Below, piece after piece: positions 9,043-16,804 of a stretch of 49,446 nucleotides of DNA. The DNA comes from Candidatus Omnitrophota bacterium. GTDB lineage: Bacteria > Omnitrophota > Gorgyraeia > Zapsychrales > Zapsychraceae. The position numbers were made by a program, and so were the translations under genes. The notes below the pieces were generated by a model. That model had not been told where the DNA came from. It worked only from the letters and a program-made list of their open reading frames with translations, and ran no database searches. The DNA is taken from the NCBI GenBank assembly GCA_020429915.1, contig JAGQKV010000018.1, forward strand, positions 197,770 to 247,215. Reading direction: 5' to 3'. Position 1 is the first letter of the stretch; each line of letters opens with the position of its first letter.

Positions 9043-11264
9043 ATACTCCCCATCGCCTTTCTGGTCCGGTCAAAATAGGTGTCGTCGACGTCGTAGCCGA
9101 GATCACGCGCTTGCTTGAAATCGGCCAGCGCCTGGTTGAAGTCACGCAGCTCATAGTGACTCAGTCCGCGCAGCATAAAGGCGTCGGCCGCCCGGGGGGT
9201 CTGTTTCAGGTAGAGGTCGAGTTCCTGCGCCGCGCGACGGAATTCTCCCTGCCGGTAGTAAATTTTTCCGCGCTCCAGGTAAACCTTGACCAGCCCGGGC
9301 CGCTGCCGCGCGACCGCGCCGTAATCATCCAACGCCCCCGCCAGCCGCTGCAGGCGTGTGCGCACATAAGCGCGTTGCAGATAAACCTCCGCGGTCCCTT
9401 TCCCGCGCGCGATCAAGACAGTCAAATCTTCCTCGGCCCGTTCATAGCGGCCGAGGGCCTGAAAGACCTGCGCGCGGTTGCGGTACAGCTCAGCCAAGGC
9501 CGGATCGTGGGCAATACCCGCACTGAAACTCTCCAACGCACCGGTCAGGTCGTTGACCCCCATCAGCAATGCCCCGCGCACATTGTAGAATTTGGCATCG
9601 GCATCAACGTCCTTCATCTCATTCAGCAGGCGCAGCCCGTCGGCGTAACGGCCGAGGTGCCCCATGACCAATGCCCGGTTGACGGTCGCACCGTTCATAG
9701 TCGGATCGAGACGGTGCGCTTTCTCAAAGTCGTCCAGCGCCTCGTCGTAACGTTTGGCCTGCAATAGGATCGCACCGCGGTTCAGATAGGCCCCGGCCCG
9801 CCGCGGATTGAGTTTCAACACCCGGTTGATGTCATGCAGGGCAAGTTCCAGATTTCCGATGTCCAGCAGCAGCTGACTGCGGTTCACGTACGCGAGTTCA
9901 TAATCCGGATCGATGAGTACGGCCTTGTTAAAGTGGTCGAGCGCGGCCGCCGGATTGCCGGCTTTCAGATACTCGTAAGCCAAATTGTAGTGCGCCCGTG
10001 CGTTGTCCGGTGTCTTGCGGACAACGTCGGTCCACATCGCCACCCCGCTCTGCCACACGCGGTTGCGCTGGACCGTCAGCACGCTCAATACCGCGATCAG
10101 CCCGGCAGTGACCGCCACCCGGGCCGGCCGGGACCGGATCCCGGTATGCAACGCCCAAGCGACCGCCAGCAACAGCCCCACGGACGGCAGGTAGGCACGG
10201 TGTTCAAAGATCACATGCCGGATCGGGATCACCGTCGCTTCGACGAGCAACACGATAAAAAACCACAAAATACCGACGCTGACGAGCCGCGCGCGGTCCC
10301 ACAACACCAAGGCCGCACAGAACAACAGGGCCAGCACTGCGGCACTGACTAACATCCGCGGGTCCGTCCACCCCGCGGTCACCGGGAAATCATAAAGCAG
10401 CGTCTGCCCGGCCGGCCAGACCAGCAACCGCAGATAAGTCGCCACCACCCGCGGCTGGGTCAGGGCGTACGTGCCGGCGTTGATAATATCGCCCGGATGA
10501 TTCCCGTTTTCATGGGTAATGCTCAAGATGCGATCCGCACGGAAATGATACAGTGCCGGGATCACCGCCCCCGTCAACAGCGCCGTAATTAACAGGCCTG
10601 CCGCGGCCCCGGGCCGGCGACGATCAAAGAAGGCGAACTCCAGTAAAATAATCATCAGCGGGACGGTCAATGCGATTTGCTTGGTAAACATTCCGCACAG
10701 AGCACTGATCAAAGCCGCCGCCCACCACCCGGCGCGTCCCGTCCCCACAGCACTCAAACGGCCGCGCAGGTAGCACCACAGGGTCGCCAGATAGAACAAC
10801 GCCGCCAACGAAGTAAACCGCTGGGTAATGTAGCTGACGGCTTGCGTGTTCAACGGATGACAGACAAACAAGGCGGCCGCGGTAAAGGCAAGTCCGTAGG
10901 CGCCGTCAGTCCCCCGCCCGCGTTGAACGGCCGGGGTCCCGGCGAGCGCCAGGACCAACGCATACACCAGTAGCGTATTGATCAGATGGATCAGGAGATT
11001 GACGATGTGAAAACCGAACGGCTCCGGCCCGCCGAGCCGGTAATTCATCCAGAAGGTCAGGTAGGCCACCGCCCGGCTGGGATGCGGCAGGGCCGCCCAA
11101 AGTCCGGCCGGACTGCCGGCGCGCAACGCCTCATTGTGGACGATCACCGGGTGGTCATCAAACTGAAAGTCCCCGCTCAGACTGTTGATATAAACCGCGA
11201 GTCCGAGCATAACCAACATCACGGGCAGCAAGACCTTGGGCCAGAAGGAAGAATAGGTGATCAT
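9039..11264 (-). CDS. TMTC-like membrane glycosyltransferase with nine-TPR tail
   Basis: The 741-aa protein has the same plan as its neighbours: an N-terminal membrane helix, an acidic loop with D36-D37 (FQFDDHPVIVHN), about ten membrane helices, and a tail from about residue 415 to 735 holding about nine TPRs, the longest tail in the family here. The helix motif is HPLNTQAVSYITQRFTSLA. The FDD-x-x-x-I-V-x-N pattern closely resembles the first luminal loop of eukaryotic TMTC proteins. No clear ribosome site precedes the ATG at 11264, which lies only 7 bases after the DCC gene stop, so translation may depend on coupling. It is likely a lipid-linked-sugar-dependent protein glycosyltransferase; substrate unknown. 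Confidence 0.85.
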   Translation of the reverse strand: MITYSSFWPKVLLPVMLVMLGLAVYINSLSGDFQFDDHPVIVHNEALRAGSPAGLWAALPHPSRAVAYLTFWMNYRLGGPEPFGFHIVNLLIHLINTLLVYALVLALAGTPAVQRGRGTDGAYGLAFTAAALFVCHPLNTQAVSYITQRFTSLAALFYLATLWCYLRGRLSAVGTGRAGWWAAALISALCGMFTKQIALTVPLMIILLEFAFFDRRRPGAAAGLLITALLTGAVIPALYHFRADRILSITHENGNHPGDIINAGTYALTQPRVVATYLRLLVWPAGQTLLYDFPVTAGWTDPRMLVSAAVLALLFCAALVLWDRARLVSVGILWFFIVLLVEATVIPIRHVIFEHRAYLPSVGLLLAVAWALHTGIRSRPARVAVTAGLIAVLSVLTVQRNRVWQSGVAMWTDVVRKTPDNARAHYNLAYEYLKAGNPAAALDHFNKAVLIDPDYELAYVNRSQLLLDIGNLELALHDINRVLKLNPRRAGAYLNRGAILLQAKRYDEALDDFEKAHRLDPTMNGATVNRALVMGHLGRYADGLRLLNEMKDVDADAKFYNVRGALLMGVNDLTGALESFSAGIAHDPALAELYRNRAQVFQALGRYERAEEDLTVLIARGKGTAEVYLQRAYVRTRLQRLAGALDDYGAVARQRPGLVKVYLERGKIYYRQGEFRRAAQELDLYLKQTPRAADAFMLRGLSHYELRDFNQALADFKQARDLGYDVDDTYFDRTRKAMGSI

Positions 11265-11271
11265 AGATATT

Positions 11272-11679
11272 TTAGGGTAAGAACTTGGCGCGCTCCTCGG
11301 CCGTGGGCAGCCGGCATTGCGCGCGCTTCTTGAACCACTGGTACCGGCGTTTGGCCACGAACTGGTAGAAAAAGTCCCGAAAGTCCCGCGGCATGACCTT
11401 AAACCACCCCAGCATTCGCCATCCCCCGCCGAGGTCGCTGAGGATCGTCAGGACCGCGTCCGAAGCGCGGGTGAATTTGCCTTCGGCATCGCGGTAAATG
11501 ATGCTCCATTCGTCGGTGTTGGCCGGCAGCGGCGCAATAAGGCCGGCAGCCGTCTCCCCCTGGATCGGCGTGAACATAAAAATGCCCTTGCGGTCGCGCC
11601 GGATGACCCAGTCAACAAACCGGTTACACAGGCCGCAGACGCCGTCAAAAAAAATGAGTCGCTGCGTTGTTTCGGACAT
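11272..11679 (-). CDS. DCC-family (DUF393) thiol protein
   Basis: The 135-aa protein matches the DCC family: the defining D-x-x-C-x-x-C motif is FFDGVCGLCNR (C15, C18), followed by the usual W-V-I-R-R-D segment, and the length is normal. Family members are predicted thiol-disulfide oxidoreductases with a thioredoxin-like fold; few have been tested. No signal peptide is seen, so it should act in the cytoplasm or at the membrane. It is the first gene of the glycosyltransferase operon (7 bases before the next gene) and has its own promoter. A link between a DCC protein and the downstream membrane transferases is unexplained. Confidence 0.9.
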   Translation of the reverse strand: MSETTQRLIFFDGVCGLCNRFVDWVIRRDRKGIFMFTPIQGETAAGLIAPLPANTDEWSIIYRDAEGKFTRASDAVLTILSDLGGGWRMLGWFKVMPRDFRDFFYQFVAKRRYQWFKKRAQCRLPTAEERAKFLP

Positions 11680-11742
11680 GGGAGCCTTTCGCCGCGCGGA
11701 GGCGTACGCAGGGTCGTGTTCGGGATACGGATAATTGATCTC

Positions 11743-11771
11743 ATACTACTATTTATGCCGGGGGGTGTAAA
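11743..11771 (-). promoter_or_regulatory. sigma70-like promoter of the DCC/glycosyltransferase operon
   Basis: On the minus strand TTTACA (11771-11766), a 17-base spacer and TAGTAT (11748-11743) lie about 64 bases before the DCC start codon. The promoter is divergent from the one at 11818-11847. Confidence 0.5.
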
Positions 11772-11817
11772 GCGAATAAGCGGTCTTGCGGCCCCAGCCG
11801 TCCGGCGGTCCGGAATT

Positions 11818-11847
11818 TTGGGCACTCCGCAGGCCGTGTGGTATACT
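11818..11847 (+). promoter_or_regulatory. promoter-like pair before the leader RNA
   Basis: TTGGGC (11818-11823), an 18-base spacer and TATACT (11842-11847) would start transcription near 11854, about 30 bases before the structured leader. The -35 element is weak and the spacer is one base long. TTGACA at 11875-11880 is an alternative -35, but no -10 follows it at the right distance. Confidence 0.4.
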
Positions 11848-11883
11848 TGAACCGCCTTAGGAAGTATTGACAATTTGGTTCTT

Positions 11884-12015
11884 GGTAAACTCACCGAAAG
11901 GTGGGGGCCCTGTCCGGAGGGATCCGGAACAGGACATGGGTCTTCCGAACGAAGATCCTTGGACAAAGCCGTGAGCCTAACCCGCGCCAACCGCGCGGCA
12001 TGGCTGTCTGGTTGC
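11884..12015 (+). promoter_or_regulatory. candidate c-di-GMP-I (GEMM-I)-like riboswitch aptamer with a two-hairpin insertion
   Basis: GGTAAAC (11884-11890) leads into a CACC-GAAA-GGTG hairpin (11892-11903), close to the GGCAAAC/GAAA-tetraloop half of GEMM-I. Further on, GGACAAAGCC (11961-11970) resembles the GACGCAAAGCC segment. CCTAA (11976-11980) and CATGG (11999-12003) flank a CCGCGC/GCGCGG stem and nearly form the 11-nt GAAA-tetraloop receptor used by GEMM-I. Between the halves sit two extra hairpins, 11909-11933 (CCTGT-CCGG arms with one bulge) and 11938-11958 (eight pairs). That insertion is not in the textbook GEMM-I layout. An intrinsic terminator and a secreted-protein gene follow at once. 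The ligand assignment is inference; it could be another RNA class with a tetraloop-receptor pair. Confidence 0.55.
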
Positions 12016-12019
12016 CGTC

Positions 12020-12040
12020 AACTATTGTAATCGAATAGTT
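12020..12040 (+). promoter_or_regulatory. hairpin between aptamer and terminator
   Basis: AACTATT (12020-12026) and AATAGTT (12034-12040) form a perfect 7-bp stem with a 7-base loop directly after the candidate aptamer. Upstream TTGAC (11875-11879) could pair instead with GTCAA (12017-12021), so the hairpin may be part of a switch. No ligand effect can be shown from sequence. Confidence 0.45.
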
Positions 12041-12054
12041 TACGTAATATTTGA

Positions 12055-12100
12055 GCCCCTCATCGCCGTTCGGTGAGGGCCTTTTTTTGCAAAAAGGCCC
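12055..12100 (+). terminator. intrinsic terminator with a competing hairpin in the leader of the secreted-protein gene
   Basis: GCCCCTCA (12055-12062) can pair with TGAGGGC (12074-12080), and seven T follow (12082-12088): a standard rho-independent terminator 32 bases before the start codon. GGGCCTTTTT (12077-12086) can instead pair perfectly with AAAAAGGCCC (12091-12100), consuming the 3' arm and the U tract. The two folds exclude each other, as expected for a transcriptional expression platform. The ribosome site GAGGAGG follows at 12107-12113. Confidence 0.7.
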
Positions 12101-12119
12101 GCGTATGAGGAGGCTTTCC

Positions 12120-12383
12120 ATGTTACGCCGGACGTTTCGCATCACCGGACTTACTGTCCTGATCTTTATGATCACGGTCTCGCCGTTTGCCACGGCGCAG
12201 ACGGTGCAGTACCACCTCTCGGTGACCATCCCCGCCATCCCCGGTGTCAACGTCCCGCCCTTTGAGGACGAACGGGATCCGGCACTGGCGCTTTCCCACA
12301 CCGATACCGGCCTGGAGATGATCGAGGAACACATCCGGCTCGGTGACCGCGACATCCTGTTGCGGACATATGTGGTACGATAA
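12120..12383 (+). CDS. 87-aa secreted protein of unknown function under leader control
   Basis: The ATG at 12120 has GAGGAGG seven bases upstream. The product has a clear signal peptide (LRRTFRITGL core, cleavage likely after ATA, about residue 26) and a mature part of about 60 residues. That part starts QTVQYHLSVTIPAIPGVNVP, contains an acidic stretch (FEDERDP), and ends in LLRTYVVR. There are no cysteines after the signal peptide and no recognised domain. It is the only gene downstream of the riboswitch-like leader before a convergent gene, so the whole regulatory apparatus serves this small protein. It faces the end of the barrel-protein gene of the export locus, so an accessory surface or matrix role is possible but speculative. 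A longer start at 12105 is possible but lacks the ribosome site. Confidence 0.75.
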   Translation: MLRRTFRITGLTVLIFMITVSPFATAQTVQYHLSVTIPAIPGVNVPPFEDERDPALALSHTDTGLEMIEEHIRLGDRDILLRTYVVR

Positions 12384-12413
12384 TTCCAGTGTCCGCCCGC
12401 AGGAAGGGGTTCA

Positions 12414-12527
12414 ATGAATTACTCTCGCAGTTTTATCCTCATTCTCTATTCTCACCGCAACTCCATCCGGCCCCAAATGGACAACGAAATGTTCGACAGA
12501 ATCGTACGCACAGCGAAGCATGTATGA
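12414..12527 (+). CDS. possible 37-aa ORF (doubtful)
   Basis: An ATG at 12414 follows GGAAGGGG after four bases and opens a 37-codon frame ending in TGA at 12527, just before the convergent barrel-protein gene. The product would be basic with one short hydrophobic stretch (FILILY). There is no homology I recognise. It may be chance or the tail of the leader-controlled transcript. Confidence 0.2.
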   Translation: MNYSRSFILILYSHRNSIRPQMDNEMFDRIVRTAKHV

Positions 12528-12533
12528 TCGGCC

Positions 12534-15500
12534 TTACTTAACGCTGCGCTTCAACGGAACGTGGAACATGAAGGTCCGCCCTTCCTGAACGGTGATCTTG
12601 TTCTTGAGACGGATCGTGGGAAGGAATTCGCGCGGCAGGGCGTTGACATCGATGGTAAGGATGTGATCACCGGGGGCAACGTCGTAGAATTGGTACACCC
12701 CTTCAAAATCAGCGGCCGCCACTTCGGAGCCGTCCAACCGCATCAATGCCTTGGCGATCGTGGGTTCGTTCGCTTCGTACTGCTTGTTGCCGTTAACATC
12801 TTCGAAAAACACTCCATAGACGCCGGAACGGATTATGAATCCGTAATCAATCACGTAGGTTTCTCCCTGCCGGACGGCGATATCCTTCATGAGGTACGAT
12901 TGCAGGGAGTAGCCCTGAGGCAGGCTGCTGAAATCCAGACCGGTCTTGATTTTCTTGGCGCGTGCCGTGCCGCGGTAGGTCCCGCGCGGGCCGGTGGTGA
13001 CGGTGGAATTTCCGATCCGGACCACGATCCCTTCTACTCCGGGTTCTCCCGGATCTTGGATCTCGTTGCGGTTAAAGTCCTTGTATACGGTTCCACGCAC
13101 GGTGGCCGTCGGATCCCAGCGGAACATCGTCTCCCAGTCCGTGCGCATCCCGAAACGCACATCGGCGTCATTGTAGGCCGGCTGTGTGGCCGACTCGCTG
13201 AGGACATTGCGCAGACTCCCGTCCAAAAAAACCTCCACCTGCGGGACCGGCCGATAACTGATACCGATGCTGCTGCGGATGGTATCGGATCCCGCCAAAA
13301 AGCTGAAACGCCCTTCGGTATTCTCCTCGTTGCGATACGAAACACTGGCCCGACCGCTGAGCTTTTTCCCGAAATTACGCGCGTAGCTCACCCCCATGCT
13401 CATAACATTAGGTTCGTTGCGCTCGCGCGGTTGTTTGACCTCCACATACGACTGTTCGTAATTGGCGAAAAAGCTGAGCCGGTCGATCAAGGGGATCCGG
13501 ATTCCCGCCCCCACGCCGTAACGGTCATACTCGGACGTCGGGCTCTTGTCGAAGCGGCTGAGCTGCCCGCTTAACGTCACATACGTCGACAGATCCCGTT
13601 CGAAGATAATCCGGAACGTTTTGGATAGCGAAGTGTTCCAGCGGATCGACAACCGCGGGGAAATCAGCTGCGGCGTATGCGAAAAAAAGAGAGAATTGCT
13701 CCAGGTGTACCCGTGGCCCAATTGTTGCGTATAAACGGTTCCCAGATCGATATTGATATTATCCGGGTCGTCCGGATTCTTTTGTTCGCGATCCCGGTAC
13801 AAATCGAGATTTGTGGTCAACTGTCGGTCTTCCGGCCGGTAATCGAAGATGATGTTGCCGCCCACCTCCCCACTGTCTGCCGGGCGCGAGCTGATCGTGG
13901 TGAATCCATCCTGCAGATCGCGCAGATTGACCCGCAGCCGGGCATCTCCCTCTTGATAGTCAGTCAGCAGCAATGTACCGAAGTTATGTTCATCGTAAGC
14001 GACTTCCAAATGAGCGTCCACCTCGCCGAAGCGGTTCTTGACTTCCACGGAAAAGACCTTGTCATTGAGAAAACGCGGGCGCTCTGTCCCGTGACCGCGT
14101 GCATAGTTGAAGGCGAATTGAAGCTCGTCCTCGGGAAACAGCAACACCCGTGCGCCTTCAATATACGACTTACGGACTTCACTGACGCCTTGTGAAGTCT
14201 GCAGAAATACGGCGCGGTCCTGGCCCTTAAGATAACTAAACTGCACCTTACGATCCAGCGCGAAACTATCGAATAAGACACCGCGGAAAAACCGTCCGGG
14301 CAACGACAGGTCGGAAAAACGCTTGGAGGCATCCCAACCGCGGATGGAAAAATCCTCGAACGGTCCCAGATTCGCGTTACTCAAGCCGAGGGTGCGGCCG
14401 GTATTTTCAGTGGAATCGGCAAAGCGAAAAAAGTTTGCGGATGCATCCAGAAAACCATAAGGCGTGTCTCCATAGATCCCGACCCACTGGGTGAAACTGA
14501 GGTTCTGTCTGTCCAGATTATGGGGACTGTCTCCCAAGTAAAAGCTACCCCAGTTATTTGAATAGCTAATCCGGAAGGGCGTCGCATGCCGTTCGAAGGC
14601 ATCGCCCGCCTGCTGGCTGATAGCGGCATTCGTTGTGGGAAGGACCCCTTTCAAATTAAACGTCCAGCGGCCGCGCTCATCCCAAATATGAAAAATTGTC
14701 GTTCCCCGACGGTTCATCGTGATCCGGACGCGATCCGTGGATTCCCGTTCCGCTGAACTGACTTCCGGATTAATAATCAAAAAACGCGTCACACCATCGC
14801 CTTCTAAAACCAGCGATTCGCCGAATTCGATCTCAAGTATGCTCCCGGGCTGCCGCTCCCAGAGTTCGTCATTCAGCCTAATGACCGCGGCCGTCCGGAT
14901 GACATCTTTCCCGTCACCAGCCCCCCCGCGCTGATCCTCCCTATTTTCAGTCCGAATTTGCTGTCGACGGTCGGCTGCGGATTCCGGTTCACTGGTCACC
15001 GCCTCGTCAGGGCCGACGTCAGTGGGCGGCGGGACCGGGATGCTGCGGCCGGCGGTCTGAGGGTAGCCGGTCTGCCGGTACTGAGCCGGAGGTTGTGCCA
15101 CGGTCGTCAGTGTACGAACGGCCTGTTGCTTGAGCTTCTGAGACTGAATGATCCGTGATACGTCGTTGGGACGCCGGGCGACCTCTTGCCGGGCGGCATC
15201 AATCTTACGTTGCCGCTCCCTTTCCAAACTCTCGCTGTCATTGCGGTACTTGGCCAGAATTGCGTCGACTTCCGGAGGATGATCCACGGTGTAGATCCGG
15301 CCCGAAACGTGTTCGGCGCGGATGGCGCTGACTTGTACCGGCTCGGCCTCAACGTGAAGAGTGTCGCCGTACTGTCGCAGACTGCGTTCGTCCGTCAACG
15401 GAGCGACCTGTCCGCGGCGGACGAGGTCGACGTGATGAATCAGTTTTTGAACCCCGGGCACCGACGGATCCACGTGATGGGCCGCCGCGTAGAAAAACCG

Positions 15501-15806
15501 GGCATTGCGGTAATCGCCCCGCATATAATATGCGGTGGCCATGTCAAAGTAGTGGCGGAGGGATCGCCGGTAATTGCTGAAGGCGGGAAGCTGCTCCAGC
15601 AGATCAAAAGGTTCTCGTTGCCGGGGGGCGGCGAAGTGGGCGGCCTTTATCAATGACAACGCGGCCGGAAAGTCCTCGTCCTCAAGTGCCAGAGTGGCTT
15701 TGATAATGTAGTCGCGATAATTGGACACACTTTCGGCATACACGGTCTGACCGCCGAGCAGGACGGCCAAAAAAAGACATACGAAGAATTGTTTGAAACG
15801 TATCAT
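12534..15806 (-). CDS. large outer-membrane beta-barrel protein, usher-like, with N-terminal TPR region and C-terminal SdrD/CNA-B-like domains
   Basis: The 1090-aa product has a signal peptide (cleavage near QTVYA, residue 24). A helical TPR-like segment (about 25-130) and a proline-rich linker follow. Next is a small domain (about 305-390: EIEFGESLVLEGDGVTRFLI, DRVRITMNRRGTTIFHIWD) resembling the pilus-formation N-terminal domain of CpaC/secretin partners. A long region of amphipathic strands (about 410-910) suits an outer-membrane barrel. The C-terminus has two CNA-B/SdrD-like sandwiches, each with a D-x-N-x-N motif (YKDFNRNEIQDPGEPGVEG; FEDVNGNKQYEANEP). Ushers of chaperone-usher systems have barrels with appended sandwiches, but I see no certain FimD/PapC signature. 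The start is the ATG at 15806; 15815 would be TTG. It is the last gene of a four-gene export locus. Function as a secretion pore or usher is inference. Confidence 0.75.
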   Translation of the reverse strand: MIRFKQFFVCLFLAVLLGGQTVYAESVSNYRDYIIKATLALEDEDFPAALSLIKAAHFAAPRQREPFDLLEQLPAFSNYRRSLRHYFDMATAYYMRGDYRNARFFYAAAHHVDPSVPGVQKLIHHVDLVRRGQVAPLTDERSLRQYGDTLHVEAEPVQVSAIRAEHVSGRIYTVDHPPEVDAILAKYRNDSESLERERQRKIDAARQEVARRPNDVSRIIQSQKLKQQAVRTLTTVAQPPAQYRQTGYPQTAGRSIPVPPPTDVGPDEAVTSEPESAADRRQQIRTENREDQRGGAGDGKDVIRTAAVIRLNDELWERQPGSILEIEFGESLVLEGDGVTRFLIINPEVSSAERESTDRVRITMNRRGTTIFHIWDERGRWTFNLKGVLPTTNAAISQQAGDAFERHATPFRISYSNNWGSFYLGDSPHNLDRQNLSFTQWVGIYGDTPYGFLDASANFFRFADSTENTGRTLGLSNANLGPFEDFSIRGWDASKRFSDLSLPGRFFRGVLFDSFALDRKVQFSYLKGQDRAVFLQTSQGVSEVRKSYIEGARVLLFPEDELQFAFNYARGHGTERPRFLNDKVFSVEVKNRFGEVDAHLEVAYDEHNFGTLLLTDYQEGDARLRVNLRDLQDGFTTISSRPADSGEVGGNIIFDYRPEDRQLTTNLDLYRDREQKNPDDPDNINIDLGTVYTQQLGHGYTWSNSLFFSHTPQLISPRLSIRWNTSLSKTFRIIFERDLSTYVTLSGQLSRFDKSPTSEYDRYGVGAGIRIPLIDRLSFFANYEQSYVEVKQPRERNEPNVMSMGVSYARNFGKKLSGRASVSYRNEENTEGRFSFLAGSDTIRSSIGISYRPVPQVEVFLDGSLRNVLSESATQPAYNDADVRFGMRTDWETMFRWDPTATVRGTVYKDFNRNEIQDPGEPGVEGIVVRIGNSTVTTGPRGTYRGTARAKKIKTGLDFSSLPQGYSLQSYLMKDIAVRQGETYVIDYGFIIRSGVYGVFFEDVNGNKQYEANEPTIAKALMRLDGSEVAAADFEGVYQFYDVAPGDHILTIDVNALPREFLPTIRLKNKITVQEGRTFMFHVPLKRSVK

Positions 15807-15948
15807 GCCGCTCAACCGTAGGCTGCCGGGTAATGGTCCCGTAAATTCGCTGCATTGGTCAATCCTTCCCTTTTACAAGCCCGTCTCCGACGGCGGATGG
15901 TTTCTCGTATCACTGGGGTGATCAATGCCTGGCTGTGTAAAACGCGCG

Positions 15949-16743
15949 CTAGTCCCGAACTTGCCTGATTTGATACTGTCCTGTATTGAATTTCGTCAAA
16001 TCGATTTCTTTAGTAACACTTTCCCCTCCACCCAAGTCGAAGGTGATCACCATTGTGTAGTCGCCGACGGCAAGGGCTCCATCGAGCACCACGGAGAATT
16101 CCGCCGCCGTATCCGGCATGACATACATCGTGTCGATTTCTCCGCGATCGGCGGGGACGCCGTCGTTATCAACCAGGTAGTACACCCCCCGCGGAAAGAG
16201 AAAGACATCGCCCTCATTCGCGAACCGCCCGCGAATAAATTCATCCTGAACACGAACTTCGTCGACCACAGCCGACTTGTCGCTGTCGACCGTTTCCAGG
16301 TAGAACAACGACCCCAGTCGCGTGATAATATTGACCCCTGTGTTTTGCGGTGACGCTGACAGGGACCTTTCGAAAAAAAGGACTCCGTAGTGGCCGCCGG
16401 TCGCATCCTCAGGGACCTTGATTGTATAGCGGATTTCGCGCTTCCCCTGCGCGGGGACGGTCAACACCTGGGGAGAGTACGTTACCCACTCTCCCATCGA
16501 ATATTTCGAGGTCCCCGGGGGAGTAAAATTCTTTTTCCCGGTGTAGGGCGGGACATATTCAAAGTCCTGCCAATACACGCGGATATCGACGTCCTGTTGT
16601 CCGGTGTTGTGAATATTCATCCCGTCCACCACCGTCTCTCCGGGAGTGACGGTCAATTGGACCCGACTCTCTTCCATCAGCAACTGAGCCCCCGCCTTCG
16701 TCGCAAACAGGACCAAAAACGCTGTCATTAGAATTCTTTTCAT
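15949..16743 (-). CDS. PapD-like periplasmic chaperone (two Ig-like domains)
   Basis: The 264-aa protein has a signal peptide (cleavage near KAGA, residue 19). The first beta-rich domain begins with a strand (RVQLTVTPGETV). It then carries SPQVLTVPAQGKREIRYTI followed by VPEDATGGHYGVLFFE, the pattern of PapD-type and DUF916-type Ig domains (proline, basic anchor, then V-P-x-x-x-x-G). A second sandwich (about 150-255) follows. Pilus chaperones complete the fold of subunits in the periplasm and deliver them to the usher. It lies after two secreted beta-sandwich genes and before the barrel gene, as a chaperone would. A DUF916-like surface-binding role is the alternative. Confidence 0.7.
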   Translation of the reverse strand: MKRILMTAFLVLFATKAGAQLLMEESRVQLTVTPGETVVDGMNIHNTGQQDVDIRVYWQDFEYVPPYTGKKNFTPPGTSKYSMGEWVTYSPQVLTVPAQGKREIRYTIKVPEDATGGHYGVLFFERSLSASPQNTGVNIITRLGSLFYLETVDSDKSAVVDEVRVQDEFIRGRFANEGDVFLFPRGVYYLVDNDGVPADRGEIDTMYVMPDTAAEFSVVLDGALAVGDYTMVITFDLGGGESVTKEIDLTKFNTGQYQIRQVRD

Positions 16744-16758
16744 AATCTCATTCCGGTT

Positions 16759-16789
16759 AAAAGAGGGGCGGCCCGACGGACCGCCCCTC
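16759..16789 (-). terminator. intercistronic terminator between subunit and chaperone genes
   Basis: On the minus strand GAGGGGCGG (16789-16781) pairs perfectly with CCGCCCCTC (16771-16763) around a 9-base loop, and TTTT follows (16762-16759). It lies 16 bases after the subunit stop and 16 bases before the chaperone start. It probably lowers expression of chaperone and barrel relative to the subunits, as in many fimbrial operons. Confidence 0.7.
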
Positions 16790-16804
16790 CTGAGTTGCCA
16801 TTAA

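Noticed and set aside
15816-15948. Second riboswitch before the barrel-protein gene
   Set aside because: There is a small ATCAC/GTGAT hairpin, but no conserved motif or terminator is recognised.
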